Assembly (NCBI GenBank): GCA_030142905.1
Contig: JASJOG010000096.1
Location: 1,158,501 to 1,222,500 of the forward strand
DNA from: Heliopora coerulea
Taxonomy: Eukaryota; Cnidaria; Anthozoa; Scleralcyonacea; Helioporidae
Direction of reading: 5' to 3'
Length of the DNA: 64,000 nt
Shown here: positions 26,101-41,100 of the stretch, in pieces
How positions within the stretch are numbered: position 1 is the stretch's first letter
Layout of the letters: each line of letters opens with the position of its first letter
Notes under the pieces: generated by a model
Told to the model about the DNA's origin: nothing
Database searches by the model: none
The model's input: only the letters and a program-made list of their open reading frames with translations
Position numbers and translations under genes: made by a program

Positions 26101-29100
26101 GTGGCAGCTCTCCCCTTGACGGGAAAAGCCGTCTGTTAGCCGGAGTAAAATAATAAAAGTCTTACGCCGCCGGGAAAGAGTTAAGCAAAATGTTGCATCT
26201 TTATTGCATTTTCGTCCCCGGCCCATCAAGCAGACTTTGGTAGTAAGCGAGTCAGAGTTGGCAGGAGTGCTCAATTCTCGGAAATATCTCAGTTGTAACT
26301 GTTAATTATAATTGCTTTGGGAAGTTTCGGCCAACAGATAACTTTTTTCACGTTCCAGTTCCAGTAAAGACGATTAGCCCATTAAATTTTTAAGGCCTTT
26401 TAACAGTCTTCAACACTTGTCAACCTCGTTCCCATAGTCAAAGGAATATGACGGAATTGCGGGCGAGGAAGGATTGTACCATTTACATAAACGGTTTACT
26501 TTATTTGTTCATATAAAGAACATGAAAGGTACTAACAACCTAAAGTAACCTCATATAGAGGGTTCCATCTTCTCAACCTACCTTTAAGAAGGAGCATCAA
26601 TGTGACTTCCTTTGACGAACCAGGGATTAAAGCTCCTACGCTTGGTCGTACGCGAAAACGTCCAGGCGAGTTAGTTTTTACCTATAAATGTTTCGAGAAT
26701 AAACATTCAAAGTTGTAAGTGTCATCTCATACCAAGGATTTTGTTTTATCTCCTCCCAGCTCCAAAACTGTGGTCCCAAAACCTGCAAGTGCTAAAGCGA
26801 ATACTGTACTTCTATAGTTGTTGTCCTCAAGATTTAACAAGAATGCGAGGTATATCTTTCACGCTAAAAATTTAGACCTTCGAAGAACATTTTATTTTGA
26901 ACAACTTTCCGTCTTCCACGAAATTCCATTTTTCACTAAAGATTGCGAAAGATTTGGCATAAATTGTTTTTCTGAGATTTAGACCTTAACTAGGAAACAG
27001 CATAATAGTCACAATCTAGGCTCCCCAATGGTCAATATCACATGTGGGAAGTCGTTATTCTCTCAAGAAACACCGGTCATTCCTTATAGTTCAACGTAGC
27101 TTGCAGTAATGAAGTAAGCATATTTCTATTTCTCTAATAACTCCATAATGTTCTCAGGAATCATTAGATTACAACATTTTATCATTTTAATCATATCAAA
27201 TTGCAACTTTGTTTCTACACCATAGTTGCAGTTATTCCAAAATACTGGTTGCAGTAGGGGAAAAATTGATCGAACCATACCAAGGTAACATACGATTATA
27301 TGCAAAGTTCCACAACGTGTAATCTAAGGACGACCACGTTTTTTTATTTATATAAATTATTTACCGAATTGTCCCTAGTTTCGTCTGCAAATATGTTTAC
27401 CGATGATAACAACATTAAAAGTGAAGTAATTAGACTGGTATGATTGATGTGAATTTGTGTTTAACTAATTAGTGGTTTCTATTCTTTTGCTACTTAGACT
27501 ATATATATTGATGGTTTTTAAAAAAAATACTAGATTTCATTTTAAGCGGGGAAATAATGACTTCGCCCAGTTGATCCCTCCTAGAACTAACAAGACTCAT
27601 TAAAATAAACAGTAACCTTAAAAATGATGGTATTCTCAGAATTATTGGTCAGCGATATAGTCTCCTGAACTTCATTTTCATTTCCAACTTCTCGAAACAC
27701 AATCTCTTCGTAGGGCCTAAACAAGCAAAAATGCAAACATTAAGAAAATATTACTTTGGTGAAAGAGGAAAACTGGAGGAGTTCCCCCCCCAAAGAAATT
27801 TTGAAAATCTTAATGCTCTAAATGTTCTTTTAGTACTTCTGAATTTGTTGTCAAGGTTAATAGGATGTTCCTGAAATCATACAATTTAAATATATCAAAA
27901 GACAGGTCATACGTTGACGAGATATCCTTGAATGGCGGCTGAAGTGCTCTATAGATTATTTCCATACCAGAGCACGTCATTTCGCAAGCTTGAGCTAAGT
28001 GCAATTTTGATTTCATTGCTTGTGGGTGTTACGTATTTTCCATGAAATTCAAGTTGCATATGTTTGACATCAAAGTTAAAAAATGATGAATCTATAGGAT
28101 CACCACTGCCGAAACTATTTTGGGGTAGGATACTCCTCCCTTGTTAAGTACATAAAGCCTTACCTCTCTTCCAATATTGAACATTAATGTATTAAGAGGT
28201 GGTCATTTTGATCAAGTTACCCGACAACTTAGCCTTGGTTTTATATTTTAAATATACAAACTTAAGACGTTTCTTTCCCTTTACAGACGTTGTAAATTAA
28301 CTATAAGTTACGTAGTGTGTATTCCCGTTATGACTTAATTGGTAGCCCAATGTTATATGACCGCCAATTCACTTACCGCTCAAAGGTAAGTAAATTGCCG
28401 AAACCTGAAGAGATCTCTACAAGTTGATCTCAACGGAATTCGAACTCGTATCTTCGGGATTCCAGACCACTGCTCAACCAGTTGAGCTATCGAGTCAGCT
28501 GGGAATAGTAATAAGCGTGAAGTCGTCATGAGAATCCCTCGTGCATTTATAATGGTTTAAACGGGCAAACTACTCCCAGTTGACTTGATAGTTCCACAGG
28601 TAGAGCAATAGTCCGAAAACCTGAGGATGCAAGTTCGAATCCCGCACAAGACAAGTTTTCGACTCGACCTTAGCAGAGTTGGTTAATCATGAATTTTTTT
28701 CTTCACGTTACCTAGAGGATGATTCTGAAATATTACCGAAACTTAAATTGAAAAGACTATAACGTTTATAGAAAACACTCTTCAAAACTCAGAGTAAAAA
28801 CGTAAAGTAAAATAACAATCTCCTTCTAACAGGTTTGCCCTAGCCTATCTTTGACTTCGAAAATAACGAGCATTCAAACATTCATTTAAAAATTCGGGAA
28901 CTAGAGATTTCCATGAGAAAGAAGCACGTGAGCTTATCATTTTTGGACCCTTTCAGAATTTAACGTTTTAGTTGACAAGGAAGCTCAGCATGAAATTACT
29001 GCAATTATCCACCAATTCTGACTCCGAAACATCACAATTCATATGATTCAACTCACGTCATTCCTTAACCTTGTCTTGGACAGGTTGTTTCTGGTATCAA

Positions 29101-32100
29101 GAATCCTGGGTGGAGGTCGTTCTGCTCCCTAACCTCATTATTAACCGGTATATTTTCACATAACGTGGTAGAAGGGCCTATTTGCTCCATCCTGAGGAAG
29201 GCCAGTTCGGCCCCTTCCCTCAAATTTATGACGGCGATCTGACATCTTGTGGAGCTCTGCCAGTGCTGTAGCCAAGTCGCTGAAGTCGATTCGAAGTTGT
29301 GTCGTGTCGAGTCGAGTCATTCACTTAGCTCTCGGCGGCATAAGACTTCTATTAGTTTACTGTAGCTTATGTTAGACGATTTTACTCGTCAAGGGAAGAG
29401 CTGCTGCAGTGAAACAGTTAAAACAGGTTAAGTCAGTTCGAGTCCTTCCTTCAACCAAGGGAATTCAATTGAGTCACTACTTCGAAAGTCAAATTGATTT
29501 CATTGGCCTTTTCATTGACGATTATCACCGAGGCTCTTTAACTCACAAGACGCCTCGGTTGGATCGAGTCTTTTACGGTTGTTAACTTGAGTCGAGTCGA
29601 GTCGAGTCGAGTCGGGGTGTTTTGTAAGTGGCTACCTACAGAGTCGAGGTGATCGAGATCCAAAGAAACATTTCAGAAGGGACTAACCTGATTGCAAGTA
29701 AACCTTCTTCAAGATGTGGGTCGGATAATGGTCTGTCTTTCACGGTGGCATGCTGACCTTTAAACCGCTAATTGAAATAACGGAAACAATACAAGAAAGT
29801 TCTGAATGTAATTAAATCATCATTCATCAAAATATACATTACTAACCAGTTCCAATGAAAGCCTTACAACAGAACTGATGGGATATCCCACCGACAAACA
29901 TAGGGTTATTATATTTTACTCAGCACGTTGCATATCATTACATACATTTCTGACATGTGTCCCTAACGAGCTTCCCATAATCTGAAAAGTGAAGAAAGCG
30001 AAATATTTACGAGTTACAACTAGAATTGTTAAATTATAGAACACGTCTAAACAAGAACAAAGAATACATTCCCTGATGAATTATGCATATCTAAAAATTA
30101 CGACAAAACCAAGCACCTTTTATAATTTAAAATGTGCGGTTCCTTCAGCTTTTGCGAAGGTTATTTTTCTTAAACAACAAAAAATGCAATTAGGAAACCT
30201 GCATAAGACCTAATACGATGAGCATGTCGAAGTCGACATTTACTCTGCAAACAAAGCTTTCCAAAGAGTTTTGTATTTACCAAGTAACGCCTTCCACGGC
30301 TGTTGTGTGACGGTGAGGTCTAACCACCAGTAAGCGGTTTCGTCTAAAGTTTGTTTAATGTGAAATGTAAATGTCAGTGTTTAACTTGAAGTTTATATAA
30401 ACATCTAAACTTCAAGTTAAACATTGACATTTACATTTCACATTAAACAAACTTTACAGGGCGGCTTTAACCTTTTATAATAAAACTTGTAACAGAAGCT
30501 CATCATTTGGAGAAGTTTCGTAATTCCCTATTTAATCAGATAAGTTTGTAAGTGTTATTGGGGTGTAACCTATGGAGGTCTTTAATGATAACGGTTGGTA
30601 ATGGCGATACAATGAAAATTGCAGGTAAGACTGGTGGTATCTGCACCTGTTTCTTGACCCAACCAGTTGTTTTTTTGCAACAGGTCTTTGTTGGGTCGAA
30701 AAAAGAGCTATTTCTCTTTTGAAAGCTAAGTTAGTACGACAACAACTAAACGGGAACATAGATTTTAAACTGCCAAAACAACGTCTCTTCACTATATCTT
30801 GTCAAAGCCAATCGCAGTTATTCTACAAGGCAATTGTTCTTCCATCAAGGCGGTCTGAAAATATCTCGAAGACCCAAGGTTGCGCAAAATAAGACAGTGC
30901 ATTCTTTTACCCACATCATAACTTTGGACGCCCAACAAGGGAGTCTAAGTAAACTAGAACGGTGACCTGGTGAGGAAACAGGCTCGATATTTATCAATAT
31001 AAAACCCGAAAAACCAAACAAAGACAAAATTTATCAACGCTATAACGATGCGAGAATGCATGTACTAAGTTTCTGCATCCCGTCATTTATATTCCACGAC
31101 TACGTTTTCCTCCCAGTTCGTCAATCACATCAGTTAACGTCAAATTTTGACGTTAGCCAGAGTAAAATCGTGATACTTTAGCCAGAGTAAATTAATAGAA
31201 CACCAATTCAAACTGATTGAAGTCAATCGAGACAGGAGCAACTCTTTTCGGTCGAATGGTCGTCCTTTGGCGGGTAAAGTCATGTAGACTTCGCCGGAGT
31301 AAAATAATCTAGCGTTAGCCAGGGGAAGATAATAAATGTCCAGAAACGAGTTTAGCTCTTGCAAAAAAGTCAAAGCCACAATTTCTGGTGCAACGTTTAA
31401 CTCGGTACTAGTTTTGAAGAAGAGTTCGAAAATTAGGTCCTGTTCATACGTCTTGAAACCATCAAAGCTAAATCAGTGTCTAGACAATGATTTCAAATGA
31501 TTTCAGTCTATAGGGACCAAAAAATGACGATTGGTCACAACAAACGCACCGACCAACCTATTTTTTTTAACTACTTGTTCTTCAACTTTGAGCTTTTATT
31601 AAGAAGAGCGTGTTTTCTGATAATTTAAATACTTTTGTTCATCTTAGTATGAGGTTTTTTACATTAACTGCATTTTAATTTAATAATCATTTCCTGGTAT
31701 TAGAGTAATGTTTTCCTGTTTCATGCACGCTCTCCACCTGCCAGTTCTGTTTTTTTCTAAATAGTTACGACATATATATCCAGAAGTAACATGCAATATA
31801 CGAGGAGTATTTGATCTGACATCAAAACACCAAGAATCTTTTGGGAAAAGGAGGCGGTAGAAGAGATTTTTACCAACATCGAGGTGTTTTGATATTAAAT
31901 CAAACACTCCATTTGAATGGCATTTGGCATTTCAAACGAATTTCTGTGGAAGGAAATTAGGCTGAAAGTTGTCGAAATTTCCAAAACCACAACCTAGGAA
32001 CTTGTTTCCTTCGCGTTTTTTACATTAATTACTTCGAGAGACTTACTTGTAATCACTACACGAGCTGACCTGATGTAGCGTGTCGCATACGGAATTTTAA

Positions 32101-35100
32101 TTTAGTATAATTTTCAAAATGTCTATTATCAGCTTAAATAAAATCATAGTCGGAGCTTCGATTTTCTTAACGAGACTGCGTTTTCCCCTTTATTAGCCGG
32201 TTGTTTTTAAATCTTGTTAGGGAATTATGATGCAAAGGATAAGTTAAGTCTGATGTATGAAGTTTTTAAATACTTTCATTCAAGTCAAGTCAATGACATG
32301 CAAAGGTCGAGTCAAATCGATGGCTACACGTGTCTAGTCAAATAACTTCTATGCTCGAGTCGATAAGAGTCACTAAATTTTACGTTTACTCCTCATTTTA
32401 TTTTTTAATAAAAACTGTTTCACCCAGAATGACAGGAGCACAAGGACGCAGTTATAAGGAGTATGCGTCGTACGTGGTACGTATGCTTATCTCACAGGTC
32501 AGGTAGTTGCAAAAGTATTGGAAAAGCAACCAGGTAATGACATAACAATTTTAGTAGCCACCCTGGTTAGAAATTACTGAATAAAAGCTATATATGGCAT
32601 TAATAAAAATCACAATTAAACTAAATGATCAAAACAAATGCGATATATGGCATATATAGCATTTATTTTGTAGTTTTAACCAGAGTAGCTATTAAAATTA
32701 TAGCTCAGGTTATTTATAAAATGCTATTTCCCACGCACCGAAAGGGTTCAGTTAAACAAGGAACACTTCTGGTATGATGTACTTATAAATTAACGAGTAA
32801 AAGCAGATTATAGACCACTTGTATTTATTCCCCTGTTGGAGAAAAAGTACTTTTAAACAAAAGAATTTACATGAATTATTCGACCTATTCAACGTCCAAA
32901 CTTCGAAGTTATGCTCCAGATGGGTTGTTTTGCAGATGAGTGCAAGGGGTCTGTTTCATAAATTTGGTCGATAACTGAGCTACTGATTCGGGTACGCGGA
33001 AAGTAACGTTGTAAAGTTAAACTAACTTCAGAGAATGGCATGACATTTATATTCATTACATGGACGCTCCACATCGTGAGCTCCTGAGAGCCGCTTGAAA
33101 AGAAAACAAAACGAAGACGCTTTCGTCAATGGTACGCACAGTATTTGGTGTAGATCTACAGACTACTCGTTGGCGAATGTTAATAGGTCGTCCGCCGACA
33201 GCGCACGCATGATATAATTTGGACATGGTGCAATATCTTAATTATTTCATCTAGTCAGTTAAAAGATAAAATATTATAAACTAAGTTTTGATAACTGTTC
33301 AATGCTAGGACTCAAATCGAGTGGAATCATCATGGTCCCACGGTGAAGTTGTAGCGACTAATCTAAGCCGCGTGTTGTTTACATCGCGAAAATTCTGCAA
33401 ATGCATTGTTCAGGGTTTATTTTTATCCGAGGCTTACATTAGCTACTGTTTATTTTCTCTTGAATTGACTCCTCCGTGCAAAGGTGTCGGAACGACTAAA
33501 AATTGGGGGGTGAGGTCCTAGTCTCTATAAGCGTGTGTCTGACAATGTGCTTCAGGGGTTAAAAACCTCAATGGCCAGTTGTCCTCATTATACAAGTGAC
33601 AAAAACGGTAACTGGAATGTTGTTCGAAATCTAATTTGTGATTTTCTAAAGGTTCTAAGGAAAAATAATATTTAATTCAGCAATGATCACATCTGACAAT
33701 CACAATTTTGCAGTTTAATCTTACTAGCCAGTTAAAAAGTGGGGGCACGTGGCTTTTAAAAAACTGATCCAAGTTAAATGGGTTACCGTGTTTGAATAAA
33801 TTAAATAAGTAAATAAATTTACTTGAGTCTTATCCACTCTGACTTTCTGAGCTGGACTCTCATCTTCATATTACGTTCACGTTTTCCGCACAGAAATTTA
33901 ATAGCCACGACACATCCTCGCAGATTAGCATTATGTCGACGCCATCTCATGTAGTTAACTGGCAAAATTATCGCTCTATACTCAGCTAACTCACTGGCTC
34001 ATTTGACAGAGCATTACCAAATAACTTCCATGACATAAGTGAAGAGTTTCTCAAGGTGAATGTTCGGATCCCGCTCCCGCTCCCGCTCAGTCGAGTTTTT
34101 TGGGCTGCACAATGGTCTTAAGTTTGTTCTGTCCGCTACCCAGAGGATGGCTCTAAAACTAAACAATGAAAATAAACAACTCTACCCTGGTTCTCAAAAC
34201 ACGATGGTCCCCACTTTTTTCTTCGATGTTTAATAAACCTTCTTTCTCGTCAGTCGTTTGACTTTCTAATGAATCTTGAGAAGATGTTGCATCTTCCAAA
34301 GGTACCTCTTCGTCGTTGTTGCTGTAGGGGCGATGTCTGAAAAACCATCAAACACGGTTATGCTTCAAAATTAAATTTACGTCGAACAAAATGGAGGATC
34401 AGTCTCTGATAAAAGCACCGAGCACTTTGCAAGAATCATTTCTGTGTCTTCCCGACTACCAAATGTAGTCTGGAAAACAAGTTTTTCGAAGCAAATCAAA
34501 AATATTTTCATTTCATTCACCGTACTTAAGCCAAGCCGTTGAAGCTATCTCCCCTGATAATTGCCTAATGCCTGAAACTCCATGTAAAATTTGATACTTT
34601 TCCCCTACAGTCTTAACACATCTAGGTCTTTGAAGACTAAGTGAACGCTACCCGACCTTTGTTCCTCTCTGCACTAAATGGAGAGAAACCTACCAACTAA
34701 CCTGTTCATGGTGTTTTGTTCATATTTTCTAATCTCAGGGGCTTCAATGATCTAAGGTTCAGTGAGGAAGAATATTATAATGAATGATCTTCCAACTAGT
34801 ATGGGGTCCGATCCGCAGAATAACACTGTGTAACTTCAAATGAGAATAAATAAGGGTAAACAGTCATGGAGATGTACTCTTTAATACCAGAATAGCGCTC
34901 CAGTAGCTCCGATGTAAATGGAGTAGCAATGGGAACGTTTCATGTGGTAGACGCTTTGCTTCGTTACACATCAACTTTTTAAGTGAATATGCATGTTTCA
35001 TGTTCACTTGGATACTCTGTCTCTCTCTTTTAGTTGCGAGAAAATTCTTTACGATGGTTGCTCGTTCAAGATATACGTTATCTTGATGTTAGAATGTAGA

Positions 35101-38100
35101 GTTCTACTCTGCATGGTTTGAGATATAGTACTCCAAACAAGTTATCTATTTTAAGTAGGGTCACCACTTAATGTGGACATCTCCCTAAAACTAAAGTAGA
35201 GATATAATATAAAATGTAATTGCATAGAATGACATTGAGTCACCAAATAAAGTGGGTATCTCCCCGACACTAAAATAGTATAAAAGTGTACGGAATCACC
35301 ACGCAAACTGGGTATCACCCAGAAATTAAAATAGTATATGAGAATTATACAGGGTCACCTCACCAAATGGATGGCCGATAAAGCACACCTGTTTCGTCTT
35401 TAAGTATCACGTATAATTTCCCTAACCATTTCCCGTTCGGGAAAGTATTTGCCAGAGGTTCTCTTACAGACCTGGAGTCGGAGGAGAGAAAAATCCAAAG
35501 ACAAATACTTCACAGTACGGATCAAGCAAAAGAGGTTATTATGTATTATAGGTGGTTGTAAAATTGGATAGCCAATTGGTGAAATTTTTGAAAACTTTAC
35601 ATGTTGACAACTGACATAAGTTGTCGTCGCTCGAAGAGCCATATGTAATAGAAGATCGCTTTAGAAAAACGGAACATTGGACTTCCCGATTTTCATCTCA
35701 TTTATGAACACCTTTAGAACGAGAGAGAATGGCGTTCTTAGGTTTGTGAACATCTCATCTCACTAGAGAGATACCTACGTTTTGGAAACACGCAAATTAT
35801 GAAGTCATGACGTCATTTTTCTTCACCAGCAAATAAAAGTAGACAAAATGAGGAAATCTCTGGCAGTTAAATAATATAACTTGGCCAAAGTACGGTAATA
35901 AAGAAATAGATCACGTTATTACCATTACTGTGTATTTTCTCTTTCCTTATTCCACATTCTCTTTAATTACATACATTCGTCCCCAGATCCCTCAACTTTC
36001 AAATGCAATCTTTTTAACAAAAAGTCAACCGTGTCTTGTTGCCATCATATTTACAGAGAAAATGATTAGTCCCAAAATAAAAATTTTTACTTTGTTTCAA
36101 CAGTCATGGTAACTGTTTCGTCCTGGACTGGTTTTAATTCAAAACAATATATTCCTATTTCTGTTTCTTCTCCTTGAATTATGGTGATTCAGACGTCCGG
36201 AATACTATACCGGAGTATGTCGGAATTTTCCTAAATATGCAGAAACACTGTGGCCCCATCCACACGTATGCGTTTTGGTAGGAAAACGTACACTTTTTTA
36301 TCCGTTTTAGCCTTCCGTCCACACGTAAACGATGCATGGGAGGAGTCGTTTTCCTCGAAAACGGAGACTTCTGAAAACGCTCCGTTTTCGTGTGGACAGA
36401 CGAAAATGGAGACTTGAAAATGGTAATGGACTCATTTCTCTAACATGAAGAGCATATCGAGACCCGCGATTTTGACTGGCCAGGCATGATTTAATTAACA
36501 CTCCTATCGTTTTCAGCGTTGTGGTGTGGACAGGCCAATACGATACAAAAACGCTCGTGTGGACGCAATAATTCTAAAGCGTTTTCAGTTAAACGAAAAC
36601 GTATAAATTTGAAAAAGTAAACGTGTGGACGTAGGCCTTTTGACGGCAAAGAAACAAGCAAATTTAATTTTTATTAGAAGTGAGAAAGGTGGGTTACACC
36701 ACGTCTAACCTCAGATTTAAATTTGATATGGTGTAACCCACTATTCTCCCAACTAATAAAGAAATCAACTTCGCCATGCAATGTTTGAAATAACAAGTGT
36801 ATTTTTATCAAGAAAAAAGGGTCCTGAGACAAAGTGGTTTCCATGGCAAAAGTATAAGTTGCTCAAACAAGGTACTTTACTTTTTACTGCAAACATGCGA
36901 AGTTTCAACAACTTCTAAGATTTATTTTGAGGTGTACTTCCACATTTAAGAATTTTATTTAGTCTGTGTACAGTAAAAACGTCATAAGACACCTAATTTG
37001 CATGTTTTATAGACCTGAATATTCCTGATTATGAGTAAGTTATTCTTCCAGTTTTCAAATGATTTTTTAAATATGATCCACACTGGGGAGACGATATCTG
37101 AAAAGTAATCAGGAATAAGAAGTCAAATATTCAAAACCAAAATTCAGGTTATTATTCAGACTTACTGAAGATCTTTGGGATCGTGGGTGTTGTCAGGTAA
37201 CGGAGGATACCGATACTTAAATGGATCCTACAACAAACGAATGCAAGAGTTCACGTAAAATAAAGAAATAACTTGGAAAAGCGAAACTGCAACTGGAGGA
37301 AGTTCTTAACCCAATTTAGATCGAGGGGGACGGAAAGTACGGATGAGCTAACGAAATAAGCCGGAAAATTGCCAATTATCGGCTGTTACTAATTAGTTTA
37401 CAATTAAATCCATAACGGAAAGTGCCCACTCTACATTTGGTAAAGGATTGGTAGCATAGTGGGAGGGTAAGTGTCTTTCGCACTGTGACTAAAGGTCGTT
37501 TCTGAATCTGTGCAGTTATATGATTAAACTTGGCTCGGACACATGCGAGAGGTATGTTGTCCAGTTTGACTCTATCAAGCATCGCAGGTTTTCTTCAAGT
37601 ACCCGGTTTCTTGCAGTACTTATATTGCGCCCATGATAGGTACCCTTACTGAACGTCGGAGAAGAGGCTTAGTTACAACTAAAAACAATTGCTTACTAAC
37701 TTAATAACTTGAAAGGCTTACTGGCCCATTTCGGAAACTTCAGAATATTTCTCTGAGAACCTTTTACTTTTATTAACAACGAAACTAGCGGGAGATGATC
37801 CTGAGAGGAAGTTCTGGATATTTTTAAACAACCTCAATTGGTTCATTACACAGCAATTCTCCATTATTAACTTTTTAAATTGGAAAAGCATTTTTTAGTG
37901 GGGAGAAATTCTTTCTATGGTATGATTAACTTCAAAGACAAAAAGTTCAAGTAAACTATCAACCAACGACATCTAGGATGATCCTTATAATTTGCTAGTT
38001 CTCTATCACCATTTTCATAGAAGCCTCAATTAGTTATCCAGGATTAAGTCATAGATTGCTCTGTCAATACTTGGTGGCCTAATGTCAAACAAGACGTAAA

Positions 38101-41100
38101 ATGTGGCCAGCAGGTACTTTCAACTCTTGCTTCCAAAACACCAGAAGATTAAACCTTGCTCAGATTATTTTCCGGAATAGGGTAAAATTATCTCTTAGAA
38201 ACTGAATTAATGAGAATCTGGGCAAATATATGCAAAAAGTTTAATCAGTTTATAACAGCGGCCGATTTATGATTAAATTTCTTGCAACATAGCTCTATTT
38301 TTGAAGTAATTTTTTAGTAACAGAGGCGTAACAACGGTAGGGGCCCCCTTTTGAGCTGTTCAAAGTGCAAAAGCTCTTTAAAGGTAATTTCGAAAAAATC
38401 AATGGAATAGCTCAGCAGGGAACTTTGTTGCTCTAAATGATAATGTCTGTATTTGTGGTGAGACGTATTTTCTTGTCTTTAAAACATTCTTTCGAATTGC
38501 TGACATCACATTCAGATACTTGTAAAATGGCTGCTAACAGTACATTGCTGATGCCATTGAAGATAACCAAACAACTCAATTTCACACGCTCGTTCATCCT
38601 TCATACTACAGCTGCAAACTATGTAGCATAAACATTTCATGTCAGTGTTAAAACACATGATCAAAAACCATAGGTTCTGAAGAAAGTTTTACAATACAGA
38701 AACTACTTGGTTAGACGTACAGTAGAACCCCGCTAACTCGAACTACCAAGGGCAATGAGAAATAGAGTTAGCGGGGATTCGAGTTATGGATGTGGGCGTT
38801 GGATTTCAAGCATCCTGTTAACAATTTACAAGGTATCGAAGTTTTATGATTCATCCACTATTACGAGTCATTTTGGTACAGTCAGTTAAGAATATTTTAA
38901 TTTTTCCTTATGGATAGAGTTGATCGTGTTGTCGTGAATAATTATGTTACCATACTGCAATGTCTGCCACTATGGAGTTGAATAACCGTTTATAATAAAA
39001 TGAATATTCCAGAGTACATGTACATGTTCAATGAATGTTTCGTTCTTTTACCTACGACTGTACAAATCTATGAAAGCTCTACGAAATAAACTGGATAAAC
39101 TAGAGTAGTTATTACGGGCTACTCATGGCTAATTTGAGGGACATTTTAAGAATCGTTGCGCAATAATCACCCCGGATAATCATTCCGGACAGAGGCTTTT
39201 TCCTTGGCTTGAATTATGTTTCCATACATTGTCACCTTGTTATCAGTAAAGATTCAAGATTCCGACAAGTCAAACAGCCAAGTCCTGACACTTCCAGGTT
39301 TACGGACCGACGTTTTCAAAACAGATTTCGAATTTACAGGGTAAATTTGAGCCAAGGGAGTATAAAATTAGTTCGAGTCAGCGGGAAATTCGAGTTAACT
39401 GAGTTCGAGTTATATGATAGTAAATGATAGGGAAAATGGGATCAAATCCTGGGGAAACTGGATTTGGTTCGAGTTAACGGGGAGCTCGAGTTAACTGAGT
39501 TCGAGTTAGCGAGGTTCTACTGTATAAATAAACTTCCCCATATGGGAAATTTACCCTAAAACAAACCTGAGGTACCGCCAAGGATGCCAACACACTCATC
39601 TCAAAACCTTGGACTCTTGGCTTGTCCTAACCCCCTACTTCACCTTTTCACAAATCCTGGCTCCGCCACCAAGCAATATTAATGACTTGGGGAAAATGTA
39701 ACATAGCAATGTCATGTGATGTCCAAGTTATAAGTAGATCAAAACTAAAGGAAATCGAAGACTTTTTCGTGAAAAGAACCACTTTTTGCTAGCAAAACGT
39801 GGAGCTGGACAACTAATTATCATTTCTTGTACTTCGATAAAAGCAATCGGTCGAATAGCAACAGCGAAAGGCTAAAAGTTTTCAACAGCCAATTTCAGGA
39901 TACAAAAGTTTGTAGTTTCCTCCGAGGCTAGCTGGAATAAAGCGTCAGTTATTGTGGTTATTTTAATCTCTCGGAAGAAACGCAGACCAAATCTAAAAGC
40001 TTTGATACATATGACCAATTTTGACATTATTCAGGAAAAACAAACTCTTGTTCGGTGACGCATCTGTCTTTCATGATCAATTTGACGAAAAGAAAAAGAA
40101 TTTCTAGAATTCAAAGCCAAACATAACCTTCCAAATGATTTGATCATCAAAAGAATTTTTTGAGAAAAAATTCTGACTCTGAAATTCGTGATAAGTAGAA
40201 CAAGATTACCAAGTCATCCACTAAGATCAAGACACGTACTGATAGTTTGCATTTCACATCTCTTCAAAATGCCACGAAGACTCACTAACTCCTGCCTTAT
40301 TCCACCAGCAATACACCACACAGAGCTAGAGTTACTAGGTCCCATCCACACTAATCCTCCCGTTTAGCCTTCCATCCACACTAAAACGGCGTTTCTGACC
40401 ACCAAAAACTGATTATTTTGAAAACGCTCTTCAGAGTGAAAACATTTGTAAACTCCGGTTACTAGTTTCAGTGTGGACGGTAAAAACGGACCTTTTTAAA
40501 AACGCAGACGTCGCAATGACCATGTGCGCATTCTTCACGGTGTATTTAGCGTTTCTGGGAATGAAGGAACGTGTTAAAATGGACGGTAAAAACGTCACGC
40601 CGTTTTCAAATTTATCCGGATTAGTACGGACATGGCCTTAAACATAAGCTTGACTATCAAAAACCAGGGTGCTGTGTAGGTAGTGCCGACCGGAAGAAGT
40701 ACCTTGCCAAAAAACGACATAACAAGGTGCTGACCTTTTCAACGAATCCCCCTCATCAGAGCAAAAATTGTAAGATGAAATCCGAAATATGGACAAAGGA
40801 CAACGTCTTCACAGTTTTTATTGCACTTGCAATGCAGTAAATTGTATATTGAGGAAACTGCTCAAAATCACTGTGACAGGTTTGTAGCCGTCTCAGCTAG
40901 TAACGATAGCCGCAAGTGAACAGAAAGATATCTCACTTTCGAACTACGAACCACCCAACCTTATGAGCTTAGCAAACGACTTTCTTTCCCTTAAAATGTT
41001 CTTCCTCCCTCCCATACGCTTCTGGTTCTTTCTCCTGTTTAACTATATTCATCACATCCTTGTTTAATGACCCATCCTAGACTCTGATCATCAAGAATCG

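Noticed and set aside
34702..34751. A 50-nt stretch on the minus strand with good acceptor and donor, considered as a MOSPD2 exon
   Set aside because: Exon 11 already joins exon 12 in phase; including this stretch would shift the frame and meet a stop.
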